Of a stretch of 64,000 nt of DNA, positions 19,543 to 27,781 are shown in pieces (the stretch's first letter is position 1; every line of letters starts with the position of its first letter). Below the pieces are notes generated by a model. The model was not told where the DNA came from. It saw only the letters and a list, made by a program, of their open reading frames with translations, and did not search any database. The stretch lies in assembly GCA_021792135.1 (NCBI GenBank), contig JAJYVF010000020.1, positions 40,305 through 104,304 on the forward strand, given 5' to 3'. The position numbers and the translations under genes are program-made. This stretch comes from Acidobacteriota bacterium (GTDB lineage Bacteria; Acidobacteriota; Terriglobia; Terriglobales; Acidobacteriaceae).

Positions 19543-21651
19543 ATGAACAGCCCTTCGTCTCGCCTCTTGCCGCTTTGTCTTCTGGCCACCTTCGCGCTGG
19601 CTTCGGGGCTTTCCGCACAGACCGGAAAAACGGCGGCGCCGTCGGCTCCTGTGGCGGCTCCCGGGACGGACGACGCGGCGATGAGCAGCCAGGCCAACGC
19701 CTACTACCACTACATGCTGGCGCATGAGTACGAGGAGATGGCGACTACTTTCGGCCGCAGCGAGTACGCAACGCGCGCGATCGAAGAGTACAAGATGGCG
19801 CTGAACGATGATCCCAACTCCAGGTTTCTGAACAGCCATCTGGCGGAGCTGTATTTCATGACGGGGCGGATCCGCGAGGCGGTGCTGGCGGCCCAGGAGC
19901 GGATCAGGCAGGATCCCAATGACCTGGACGCGCATAAGCTGCTGGCGCGGGTTTATCTGCGCTCCCTCGGCGGTCAGGGGCAGGAAGGCTCCGGGCAGAT
20001 GCTGAAGCTGGCGATCGGCGAGTACCAGAAGATCGTGCAGCTGGAGCCGAACAGCGTGGACGACCACCTGATGCTGGCGCGGCTGTATGCGGCGGATCAC
20101 GAGTCTCCTCAGGCCGAGGAGCAGCTGGACGCGGCGCGCAGAATCGACCCGGGCTCGGAAGATACGGCGCTGATCGCGAACCGCTTCTATATGGATACGG
20201 GCGACACACAGCGTGCCATTGACGTGTTGAAGTCGCTGCCCGACGACGACCAGACTTCGCGCACCGAATTCCAGCTGGGCGCGACCTACGACCAGCAGAA
20301 GGATACGAAGAACGCGGTTGCGGCCTACCGGAAGGCTCTGGATCTGGAGCCGGACAACCTGGATGTGGAGCGGGCGCTCGCCAAGGATCTGATGGCCGAC
20401 AACCAGTGGGACCTGGCTCTGAAGGCGTGGAAGGATATCGCGGCCGGAGATCCGACGGATCCGGAAGCCTGGGTGCAGATTGCCCAGATCGATCAGCGGA
20501 ATGGCAAATTCGAGGACGCCCTGTCGGCGGTGAAAAAGGCCCGGGATCTGGCGGCCGACCCGAATTCGCTCGAGATCCAGTTTGAGGAAGCGGTGCTGGA
20601 CGATGCGATCGGCCATCTGGACGACGCGGCGAAGCTTTTCGGCCAGATGGCGGCGGCGATGGAGCACCCCAGCGGCCAGTACTCCGAGGAAGAGAAGGGC
20701 AATTACGCGCTGGTCCTCGATCGCCTGGCGGAGGTCTACCGGGAGCAGAGCCGGCCCGATCTGGCGATTGCCACATACCAGAGGAAGGCCTCGCTGGGCG
20801 GCGACTTCGAAGCCCAGGCGTACGACGAGGAAGTGGAGACCTACCGGGAGGCGCACCAGTATGACAAGGCCGTAGCGACGGCGCGCGAGGCGGTGGAGAA
20901 GCAGCCGAAGAGCATCGACGCGAAGCTGACGCTGGCGCGGCAACTGGCCGATACGGGGCATCCGGAGGAGGGCATCAACATGGCGAAGAGTCTGCTCTCC
21001 GCCAACCCGAAGAATCTGGATGTCTACTACCAGCTGTCACAGATCTATACCGATCTGCGGCGGTGGAAGGACGCCGGCGAGGTGCTGGATGCGGCCCGGA
21101 AGCAGGCGACGAAGAAGGAAGACCAGATGATGGTGATCTTCGATCGCGCTATGATGGAGGACCGCGCGCGCCACTATGACGAGGCGGAGGCGGACTTCCG
21201 CAAGGTGCTGGCGATGGATCCCAACAACGCGCTGACGCTGAACAACTTCGGTTTCATGTTGGCTGACCGCGGTGTGAAGCTGGATGAGGCGCTGGCGATG
21301 ATCCGCAAGGCCGTGCAGCTGGAGCCGACCAACTACGCCTATCTGGACTCGCTGGGCTGGGCATATTTCCGTCTGGGCGATTATGCGCAGGCGGAGAACA
21401 ACCTGGAGGCAGCCATCGCGCGCGGCGCGACCGATCCCACGGTCCACGATCACCTCGGGGATCTGTACGAGAAGACGGGGCGTCTGAAGCAGGCTGCGGC
21501 GCAGTGGGAGCTCTCGCTGAACGAGTACGCCCGGACCGTGCAGGCGGATATGGATGCCGGCGAAGTGTCGAAGGTGCAGAAGAAGCTCGACAGCGCGCGA
21601 GTGCGGCTGGCGAAGGAGTCGGGCAATCCCCAGGCGGGAAAGCCGGAGTAG
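19543..21651 (+). CDS. large secreted TPR-repeat protein
   Basis: 702 aa. ATG at 19543 is chosen because it gives a signal peptide (RLLPLCLLATFALASGLSAQ). Nearly the whole mature protein is tetratricopeptide repeats, with canonical units such as NAVAAYRKALDLEPDN, EAEADFRKVLAMDPNN, EALAMIRKAVQLEPTN and the final YLDSLGWAYFRLGDYAQAE. That last block resembles outer-membrane/periplasmic TPR proteins. Likely a periplasmic protein-protein scaffold. Its position after mreBCD, with a 209-bp gap, hints at an envelope role, but this is inference. No enzymatic motif seen. Confidence 0.85.
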   Translation: MNSPSSRLLPLCLLATFALASGLSAQTGKTAAPSAPVAAPGTDDAAMSSQANAYYHYMLAHEYEEMATTFGRSEYATRAIEEYKMALNDDPNSRFLNSHLAELYFMTGRIREAVLAAQERIRQDPNDLDAHKLLARVYLRSLGGQGQEGSGQMLKLAIGEYQKIVQLEPNSVDDHLMLARLYAADHESPQAEEQLDAARRIDPGSEDTALIANRFYMDTGDTQRAIDVLKSLPDDDQTSRTEFQLGATYDQQKDTKNAVAAYRKALDLEPDNLDVERALAKDLMADNQWDLALKAWKDIAAGDPTDPEAWVQIAQIDQRNGKFEDALSAVKKARDLAADPNSLEIQFEEAVLDDAIGHLDDAAKLFGQMAAAMEHPSGQYSEEEKGNYALVLDRLAEVYREQSRPDLAIATYQRKASLGGDFEAQAYDEEVETYREAHQYDKAVATAREAVEKQPKSIDAKLTLARQLADTGHPEEGINMAKSLLSANPKNLDVYYQLSQIYTDLRRWKDAGEVLDAARKQATKKEDQMMVIFDRAMMEDRARHYDEAEADFRKVLAMDPNNALTLNNFGFMLADRGVKLDEALAMIRKAVQLEPTNYAYLDSLGWAYFRLGDYAQAENNLEAAIARGATDPTVHDHLGDLYEKTGRLKQAAAQWELSLNEYARTVQADMDAGEVSKVQKKLDSARVRLAKESGNPQAGKPE

Positions 21652-21678
21652 GCTTGCACCCGGGCATAGACTGGTTTC

Positions 21679-22836
21679 ATGCCCGCCCAGTACTCGGCTC
21701 TGTGCGCCGCGTGCGCGGTTCCTCAGCAGGGACCGCTGACCCGGCGCGAGTTCCCGGAGGCCGAGCATCCGTACCGGTTGCCGTTTCAGCGGGATTGTGG
21801 GCGGATCATTCATTCGCGGGCATTTCGCAGGCTGGCCGGCAAGACGCAGGTCTTCACGTACCGTAATTCCGATCATTTCCGCAGCCGGCTGACCCACACG
21901 ATGGAAGTGGCGCAGATCGCGCGCACGGTGGCTCGGGCCCTGGGGCTCAATGACGACCTGACGGAAGCGCTGGCGCTGTCGCACGATATCGGACATCCGC
22001 CCTTCGGCCATGCCGGCGAACGCGCCCTGGACGATGCTCTGCGGCAGTATGGGCTGCGCTTCGATCACAATCTGCATGCGCTGCGGATTGTGGAGCACTT
22101 CGAAAACCGGTATCTGGGGTTTCGCGGGCTGAATCTGACGCTCGCTGTACGAGAAGGGATCGTCAAGCATTCGCGGGACTACACAGCCGAAGAGCACCCT
22201 GAGCTGCGAGAGCTCTTCCTCGACCAGAAGCCTCCGCTGGAAGCGCAGCTGATCGATCTGGCGGACGAGATCGCCTACCTGACCGCCGATCTGGACGATG
22301 GAGTTGAGGCTGAGATCCTCTCCGTGGAGCAGATCCGGCGGGGTGTACACCTCTTCGAGCGCTTTTTTGCTCCCATTGCAGCGGAGCGCGCCGCCGCTCC
22401 GGAGAAGCTGGTTTTCCAGGAGGCGCTGAAGCTGATGCTCAATGCCCTGGCGGATGACTTGATCGGGGAGATCGGGCGCTGCGTTGAGGAGCAGGGCATT
22501 GAGAGCCTCGAGGGTGTGCGCCGGGCCCCCGCGCGGCTGGCCCGGTTTTCTCCGGAAACGGAGGCTCTGCGCCGCGAGGCCCGGGAGTTCCTGTATCAGA
22601 ACCTCTATCTCTGCGAGGACCTGCGCCAGGCCCATGAACAGGCTGCCGAAGTGATCGCAGACCTGTTTGCCGCGTGGATGACGGACCCTTCGCTGTTGCC
22701 ACCGGCCTATTTCAGCCAGGTAGCGACCGAGGGCTCGGCACGGGTGATTGCCGATTATATTGCCGGGATGACGGACCACTTCATTCTCGAACTGCATCGA
22801 AACCTTGCGAAGACAGCATCTGCCGGGGGCGGCTGA
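21679..22836 (+). CDS. dgt: deoxyguanosinetriphosphate triphosphohydrolase-like protein
   Basis: 385 aa HD-domain protein of the dGTPase-like family that hydrolyses dNTPs to nucleosides and triphosphate. It opens with HPYRLPFQRDCGRIIHSRAF and RRLAGKTQVF, and holds the metal site His in RSRLTHTMEV, HD in ALSHDIGHPPFGHAGE and the later Asp in LIDLADEIAYLTADLDD. Length fits the shorter bacterial dGTPase-like class rather than the 505-aa E. coli Dgt. ATG at 21679 is 27 bp after the TPR stop, so the two may be co-transcribed. Confidence 0.92.
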   Translation: MPAQYSALCAACAVPQQGPLTRREFPEAEHPYRLPFQRDCGRIIHSRAFRRLAGKTQVFTYRNSDHFRSRLTHTMEVAQIARTVARALGLNDDLTEALALSHDIGHPPFGHAGERALDDALRQYGLRFDHNLHALRIVEHFENRYLGFRGLNLTLAVREGIVKHSRDYTAEEHPELRELFLDQKPPLEAQLIDLADEIAYLTADLDDGVEAEILSVEQIRRGVHLFERFFAPIAAERAAAPEKLVFQEALKLMLNALADDLIGEIGRCVEEQGIESLEGVRRAPARLARFSPETEALRREAREFLYQNLYLCEDLRQAHEQAAEVIADLFAAWMTDPSLLPPAYFSQVATEGSARVIADYIAGMTDHFILELHRNLAKTASAGGG

Positions 22837-22921
22837 TCCTGGAGCGCCGGGAGTTCCAGGCGGCCTGCAAGGCTACCCTCCAGGCACTTCCGTTCTCCAA
22901 CAGAATGAAGGGAGAACGACG

Positions 22922-23203
22922 ATGATCGTGGATGCGCATCCCTGGCTTCGGTTTACCACGGGAGTGATCGTGGGTTGCTGGATCGGGTGGCTGGCTGGCT
23001 GCGGGGTTGCGCTCCTGTTTGCCAGCCGGCGGCTGCGCCAGGCGGAGCAGGTGAATCGGGCGCTGAGGGTGAAGCTCAGGTCGCGATCGAAACCCAGGGG
23101 GCAGGAAATCAACGGCGGCAGGTTGCGGCTGGTGACGCCTGCGGCCAAAACCAATCGGCCGGCAGGCGTACCTCCGGGGCGCGTGGCCAGCTCCGGTCGC
23201 TGA
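22922..23203 (+). CDS. small single-pass membrane protein
   Basis: 93 aa, not recognised. It has one hydrophobic segment near the N-terminus (TTGVIVGCWIGWLAGCGVAL), then a basic, probably cytoplasmic tail (RRLRQAEQVNRALRVKLRSR). A good ribosome binding site (AAGGGAGA) stands before ATG 22922. It lies 85 bp after dgt and 29 bp before the PP-loop gene on the same strand, so it may be part of that transcript. Coding is supported by the ribosome binding site and membrane profile only. Confidence 0.6.
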   Translation: MIVDAHPWLRFTTGVIVGCWIGWLAGCGVALLFASRRLRQAEQVNRALRVKLRSRSKPRGQEINGGRLRLVTPAAKTNRPAGVPPGRVASSGR

Positions 23204-23232
23204 GCGACAACGCAATGCGATAGCCTGAAGAG

Positions 23233-23916
23233 GTGACGCGGAAGATTCTGCTTTCGTGGAGCAGCGGCAAAGACAGCGCCTGGGCTTTGCACTGCCTGAG
23301 GAATCGGCCCGAATACGAAGTGGCGGGGCTGCTGACGACGCTGAATGCGGCCTTCGATCGCGTGGCCATGCACAGCACGCGGCGCGCTCTGCTCGAAGCT
23401 CAGGCCCATGCCGCAGGCCTGCCGCTCTATGCAGTGCCGCTGCCCTGGCCCTGTTCCAATGAGCACTATGAGGCGGCTATGCGCATCGCCTGCCAGAGCG
23501 CTGTCGAGAGGGGAATTCAGGCGATCGCCTTTGGCGATCTCTTTCTCGAAGATGTGCGCCGCTACCGCGAACAGAAGCTCGATGCAACGGGTCTGGCGCC
23601 GGTGTTCCCCCTGTGGGGCCTCGATACGCGCTGGCTGGCCGAGGAGATGATTGCGGGCGGCCTTCGTGCCCGCATCGTGTGTGTCGATCCGCGCAGGCTG
23701 CCGGCCGAATTCGCGGGGCGGGAGTTTGACCGGGCATTTCTGAAGGACCTGCCGCTGGCGGTGGATCCGTGCGGTGAAAATGGCGAGTTTCACAGCGTGG
23801 TCTATGCCGGGCCGATGTTCCGCGAGGCGATTCCGGTGGAAAGCGGAGCTGTAGTGGAGCGGGACGGGTTCATCTTTGCCGATGTGCGCGTGGCGGAGCC
23901 GGTTGCGGCGTCGTAA
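23233..23916 (+). CDS. Dph6-like PP-loop ATP-binding protein (DUF71/COG2102)
   Basis: 227 aa. It has an N-terminal PP-loop (LLSWSSGKDSAWALHCL), followed by the family motifs YEVAGLLTTLN, MHSTRRALLEAQAHA, FGDLFLEDVRRYRE and the C-terminal DPCGENGEFHSVVYAGPMF. This is the DUF71/diphthine-ammonia ligase-like family. Eukaryotic Dph6 amidates diphthine on EF-2, but bacteria lack diphthamide, so the bacterial role is unknown; an ATP-dependent amidation is likely. GTG start at 23233 fits the conserved N-terminus TRKILLSWSSGKDS. Confidence 0.88.
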   Translation: MTRKILLSWSSGKDSAWALHCLRNRPEYEVAGLLTTLNAAFDRVAMHSTRRALLEAQAHAAGLPLYAVPLPWPCSNEHYEAAMRIACQSAVERGIQAIAFGDLFLEDVRRYREQKLDATGLAPVFPLWGLDTRWLAEEMIAGGLRARIVCVDPRRLPAEFAGREFDRAFLKDLPLAVDPCGENGEFHSVVYAGPMFREAIPVESGAVVERDGFIFADVRVAEPVAAS

Positions 23917-23933
23917 ACCGCTACAATCGGCGC

Positions 23934-24221
23934 ATGGTCATCCACACTTTTGCCTTTCGCTGGAAGCCCGGCGTGAATGAACAGCAGCGGCAGCGCGTGA
24001 TTGCTGCCATTCGATCGCTGCAGGGGCGCATTCCCGGACTTGAAGAGACCTGGGTCGGGGCGAACTTCTCGCCGCGCTCGCAGGGATATGAACTGGGCGG
24101 CGTAATGAAGTTTGCGGATCGCGCTGCACTCGAGGCCTACGGCGGACACCCGGCCCATCAGGAACTACTCGCCTGGCTGATGCCGCTAATCGAGCCGGTG
24201 GAGGTGGATTTCGAGGCGTGA
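23934..24221 (+). CDS. Dabb (stress-responsive A/B barrel) domain protein
   Basis: 95 aa, a single ferredoxin-like Dabb domain. It starts MVIHTFAFRWKPGVNEQQ and has the typical GRIPGLEETWVGANFSPRSQ and MKFADRAALEAYGGHPAHQE segments. Such proteins form dimers with an alpha/beta barrel; their substrates are mostly unknown. It begins 18 bp after the PP-loop gene and probably shares its transcript. Confidence 0.88.
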   Translation: MVIHTFAFRWKPGVNEQQRQRVIAAIRSLQGRIPGLEETWVGANFSPRSQGYELGGVMKFADRAALEAYGGHPAHQELLAWLMPLIEPVEVDFEA

Positions 24222-24293
24222 CCGGAGCTGACAGGGCGATACCTGCGGCTTCGGCTCTTCCCGCCCCTCCCCGAAGGCGAACGGCCAGGGGTG

Positions 24294-24330
24294 TTGACTG
24301 CTGCGAGCCTGGTATACTGCAATATCAAAT
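24294..24330 (+). promoter_or_regulatory. putative promoter/operator of the isochorismatase-fold gene
   Basis: TATACT at 24313-24318 is a good -10 element. TTGACT at 24294-24299 is close to a -35 but is spaced only 13 bp away, so the real -35 may differ. From this -10 the transcript would begin within about 6 bases of ATG 24331, suggesting a nearly leaderless mRNA; no ribosome binding site is present. ATATCAAAT just before the ATG recurs before the neighbouring GntR gene. Confidence 0.4.
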
Positions 24331-25185
24331 ATGCGTGCGATGATTACCCTCGGTCTGCTTTCGATGCTTCTCCCGATGAGTGCCGGGGCCGGGTCGGTTT
24401 CCGCCAGCCCGGAGATGCAGCTCAAACTGCGCACTCGCGTTCAGTTGTTCCGGGGCAGCGATGCCTGGACGGAGGCGCAAGCCGAGCAGAGCTTTTCCCC
24501 GGCTCGCAGCGCCATCATCATCACGGACATGTGGGACAGGCACTGGTGCCGTGGGGCGACGGTGCGCGTCCATGCGATCGCGCTGAAGATGGAGCCTGTG
24601 CTCAACCAGGCACGAGCCGCGGGCATTCTGATCATTCACGCGCCCTCGGACACGATGAGTTCCTACGCCGGAACCGAAGGGAGGAAACTTGCGGAGGATG
24701 CGCCGCAGGTGACGCCCCCTCCGGAACTGAACCTCAGCAACCCGCCACTCCCCATCGACGACAGCGACGGAGGCTGCGATAGTCCCAGCGATAAGGAGCA
24801 TAAAGCCTGGAGCCGGGAGACGCCGGTGCTGACGATTGCCCGGGGCGACGTCATTTCTGACAACGGCCGGGAAATCTATAATGTGCTGCGCGAGCACGGT
24901 ATCACCACTGTCTTTTTCATGGGCGTGCATGCGAATATGTGCATCCTCGACCGGACCTTCGGGATTCGGCAACTGACGCGGTGGGGCATCCGCTGCGTGC
25001 TGGTCCGCGACCTCACCGATGCGATGTACGACTCGCGATCCCGGCCCTGGGTCTCGCACGCAGCCGGCACGGAACTGGTGATCGAATATATCGAGCGCTA
25101 CTGGGCTCCCACGACCACCAGCCAGGAGTTCCTGCAGGCCCTCGCTCACATGCGTTCCGCGCCTTCTGAGCAGGCGGCGCGGTAG
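24331..25185 (+). CDS. secreted isochorismatase-fold cysteine hydrolase
   Basis: 284 aa with a signal peptide (MITLGLLSMLLPMSAGAG). The isochorismatase fold is shown by the Asp in SAIIITDMWDRHWC, the strand VLNQARAAGILIIHAPSD, and the nucleophile Cys region FFMGVHANMCILDRTFGIRQ. The family hydrolyses amides or related bonds (nicotinamidase, N-carbamoylsarcosine amidase and others); substrate here unknown. An exported member is unusual. A GntR regulator follows 36 bp after, and similar motifs precede both genes, so local control by that regulator is likely. ATG at 24331 or the one at 24340 could be used. Confidence 0.8.
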   Translation: MRAMITLGLLSMLLPMSAGAGSVSASPEMQLKLRTRVQLFRGSDAWTEAQAEQSFSPARSAIIITDMWDRHWCRGATVRVHAIALKMEPVLNQARAAGILIIHAPSDTMSSYAGTEGRKLAEDAPQVTPPPELNLSNPPLPIDDSDGGCDSPSDKEHKAWSRETPVLTIARGDVISDNGREIYNVLREHGITTVFFMGVHANMCILDRTFGIRQLTRWGIRCVLVRDLTDAMYDSRSRPWVSHAAGTELVIEYIERYWAPTTTSQEFLQALAHMRSAPSEQAAR

Positions 25186-25205
25186 AGGCGGCGCGACAGA
25201 TTGTC

Positions 25206-25215
25206 TGATATATCA
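25206..25215. promoter_or_regulatory. palindromic putative GntR operator
   Basis: TGATATATCA is a perfect 10-bp palindrome lying 6 bp before the GntR ATG and after the isochorismatase stop. Length and AT-rich core fit GntR-family half-site architecture. Autoregulation is inferred. Confidence 0.45.
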
Positions 25216-25221
25216 AATCAT

Positions 25222-25995
25222 ATGCCGAAACCAGAAACCGTCCCTTCCAGCAGACCGGGCAGCGCACGAAGAACAGGGAAGGCCGCCCTTCGCGCGGGGG
25301 CGAAGCCTGAATCGCTGGCGGACCGGGCGTACCATCAGATTCGCAATCAGATTCTGCGCGGCAGCTTGTCCATTGGCGACGTGCTATCGCGGCGCAGGCT
25401 GGCTCGCCAGCTCAGCATGAGCTTCCTTCCCATCACGGAGGCGCTGCAGCGGCTTGAGGCGGAAGGCCTGGTGGAGAGCAGACCCAGAACTGGCACGCGG
25501 GTCCGCATTCCGGGCGAGCAGGATATTCGCAATAGCTATGTGATTCGTGAGGCCCTGGAATCGCAGGCGGCGCGGCTTTGCGCAGAGCAGATTACGGCAA
25601 AGGAATCCGATCAGCTGCTGACCAGCGCCCGGCAGCTGGACAAGCTTCACCAGCTAACGCGCGAAAGTCCGTACGATCAGCAGTTTCTGTTTGCCGTGCA
25701 TACGTATCACATGCAGTTCCATATGAAAATTGCGGAGCTGTCTCACTGTCCCGGCCTCTGCAGTGCGATCGAGAAGACCCAGGTGCTCATCTTCAACTGG
25801 CTGTACGATACGGCGGCTCACAATCCGCAAAGGCCGCAGCAGTTTCATCTGGCGCTGGCGGAGGCCATTGTTTCAGGAGATCCGCTGGCCGCGGACAGCG
25901 CCATGCGGACGCACATCCGGCACGGCCTGGAGAACGTGCTGCAGCAGCTGGCCCGCTTCGAACATGCAGATCACTGGCGGCTCCGGACTGCATGA
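25222..25995 (+). CDS. GntR family transcriptional regulator, FadR/FCD type
   Basis: 257 aa. The N-terminal winged helix is clear (SLADRAYHQIRNQILRGSLS, RRRLARQLSMSFLPITEALQ, RLEAEGLVESRPRTGTRVR). The C-terminal all-helical ligand domain is of FCD type (IREALESQAARLCAEQITAK, YHMQFHMKIAEL, EAIVSGDPLAADSAMRTHIR) and normally binds a carboxylate or sugar acid with a metal through conserved His residues. ATG at 25222 is preferred; a TTG at 25201 would be an alternative. It is convergent with the fucosidase gene, 27 bp apart, and follows the secreted hydrolase. It likely controls one or both. Confidence 0.9.
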   Translation: MPKPETVPSSRPGSARRTGKAALRAGAKPESLADRAYHQIRNQILRGSLSIGDVLSRRRLARQLSMSFLPITEALQRLEAEGLVESRPRTGTRVRIPGEQDIRNSYVIREALESQAARLCAEQITAKESDQLLTSARQLDKLHQLTRESPYDQQFLFAVHTYHMQFHMKIAELSHCPGLCSAIEKTQVLIFNWLYDTAAHNPQRPQQFHLALAEAIVSGDPLAADSAMRTHIRHGLENVLQQLARFEHADHWRLRTA

Positions 25996-26022
25996 CTGCT
26001 GCGGCGGAGGCTTCCTGCCCTC

Positions 26023-27552
26023 TCAGGCCGCTTCAATTTCCATTCTGAATGACCATGCAAAGTCGCAGGGCCGGTTTGCGGCATTCTGCAGATTCACAGG
26101 GAGAGCGACCGATAATCCGCGCGACGAATCCGTCCTCCATGGAAGAGGATGGGGGTAGCCGAGCATGCGAATCTGCGAGCCGGGCCGCGGCCGTACCGTC
26201 TTCAGCAGAAGTTCCTGCCCGGGCCACTGCACCGCGATCGCGTAGACTGTGCGCGCGTCTTTCGTGCGCGTGAAGCGGATGTTGTCGCCCTCGGACCAGT
26301 TCGTGTCGCGGGGACGGGTTGCGTAGATGGCTTCGCCATTGACTTTCAGCCAGTCTCCGGCTGCCTTCATTTGCCGCGCGGCTTCCGGGTGGAACTGGCC
26401 GTTCGAACTGGGGCCGACGCCGACCATGAAACCGCCGCCCTTGGCCACGGAGTCCACCAGATTGCTGACGATCCACGCTGTGCCTTTGTACTTCGAAGCG
26501 TCCGGCTCGTAGGAGAAATCGGTTCCGAGCGGGTAGATCACAAACCAGGGGATTTGCCGTGCGGGTTCGGAACTGGGCACGAACCTCTCCGGCGTGTAGT
26601 AATCGCCGTAATTGCCGATACCGCGGTCGCGCAGCATCACATTGGGCTGGATTTCGCGCAGCTTCAGAACGGTCTTCCGCATCTCCGGCCAGACGCTCGG
26701 GCCGAGATACATATCCAGCCCAAGCATGTCGATTTCGCCATAATTGGTCAGCAGCTCGACCAGCTGCGCGCGGTGGCGCTCCATCATGCGCCGGACCTCG
26801 GCGGGAGTGGGATCAGGTACGATGACGGGGTGACCGCCGTAGTCTTTCTGCGTCTGGCGAAAATCTCCTGCCCACATGAGCCGCTCTGAGGACGGAACCT
26901 GCAGAGGGTGCTGAACGTAAGGCCGAAAATCGGCGTCGTACCAGTCCGGATGGGAGAAGTAGAGATCGATTTTAAGGTGCCGCTTATGGGCGGCTGCGCA
27001 GAGCTCCCCGACGACATCCCGGCGAAACGGCGTTTCCATGATGCTGTAGGAAAGGTCGCAGGACTCGATGCGCGGTCCTTCGGGAGCGGTCCAGTTGGCG
27101 CGCTGGTGCACGCGAGTTTTCGTATCGAACATCGAAAATCCCTCGTGGTGTTTGCTCGTGAAGGCGAACATCCTCATGCCGCTTTCCTGGAACAGGTTCG
27201 TCCACTCGTCGGCATCGAATCCGACCGGGTTCCAGGTGCGGTACAGCGAGTTGTACTTCCGGCGGTCTTCAAACGACATCTTCAGGAACGGCCAGGACTC
27301 CGCTCCGCGGTGCCAGATGGAATAGATCCCCCAGTGGATGCGTATGCCGAACTTCATGTCGCGGAAGGCTTCATAGGCGCTCTGCGGAGCCCAGTGATAT
27401 TCGGGGACCGGCACCTCCTCGATATAGTCCACCGGTCGCAATTCATTTGCGGGGAACCGATGGCCGCTGGCGTGATCGTGCCCATGCAGCGAGGCCGGCG
27501 ATGCGAGAGCGAATGCGCCGGCTGAGGTGAGGAAGTCTCGTCTGTTCATCAT
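26023..27552 (-). CDS. Tat-exported alpha-L-fucosidase (GH29)
   Basis: 509 aa. It has a Tat signal (NRRDFLTSAGAFALASPASL) and a GH29 barrel: MKFGIRIHWGIYSIWHRGAE, FTSKHHEGFSMFDTKTR and HLKIDLYFSHPDWYD. EIDMLGLDMYLG holds the probable nucleophile Asp, and NLVDSVAKGGGFMVGVGP follows. A short beta-sandwich C-terminus (RTVYAIAVQWPGQELLLKTV) follows. It would remove terminal alpha-L-fucose from polysaccharide outside the cytoplasm. The canonical WFDG motif is replaced by GLDMY, so specificity may differ. It has its own good promoter and faces the GntR gene. Confidence 0.9.
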   Translation of the reverse strand: MMNRRDFLTSAGAFALASPASLHGHDHASGHRFPANELRPVDYIEEVPVPEYHWAPQSAYEAFRDMKFGIRIHWGIYSIWHRGAESWPFLKMSFEDRRKYNSLYRTWNPVGFDADEWTNLFQESGMRMFAFTSKHHEGFSMFDTKTRVHQRANWTAPEGPRIESCDLSYSIMETPFRRDVVGELCAAAHKRHLKIDLYFSHPDWYDADFRPYVQHPLQVPSSERLMWAGDFRQTQKDYGGHPVIVPDPTPAEVRRMMERHRAQLVELLTNYGEIDMLGLDMYLGPSVWPEMRKTVLKLREIQPNVMLRDRGIGNYGDYYTPERFVPSSEPARQIPWFVIYPLGTDFSYEPDASKYKGTAWIVSNLVDSVAKGGGFMVGVGPSSNGQFHPEAARQMKAAGDWLKVNGEAIYATRPRDTNWSEGDNIRFTRTKDARTVYAIAVQWPGQELLLKTVRPRPGSQIRMLGYPHPLPWRTDSSRGLSVALPVNLQNAANRPCDFAWSFRMEIEAA

Positions 27553-27594
27553 CGTGGATGACCTGTCTCCGCGGCCAGGTTAAGCCTTGCCCAA

Positions 27595-27642
27595 CACTGA
27601 TATGGCAGTGGAAGCATAGCGATCGCGGTTTCCGGCTGTCAA
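27595..27642 (-). promoter_or_regulatory. sigma70-type promoter with operator-like inverted repeat for GH29 gene
   Basis: On the minus strand a perfect TTGACA (27642-27637) is 18 bp from TATGCT (27618-27613). Directly at the expected start site is CACTG-N6-CAGTG (27595-27610), whose arms are exact inverted repeats. That position suits a repressor. The ATG lies about 55 bp downstream. Confidence 0.55.
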
Positions 27643-27781
27643 GATGAGCGGGACATCCTCCGCCCGTGTTCAGCATGTGGGCACGGTTTCGCAGCGTGGT
27701 GCGGATGTTCCGGCGAATGGTGGAAACATCTGCGGCCGCAGTCCGCGACGGGGCGCGCCCAGGACCATGCGGTGTGCAGCT

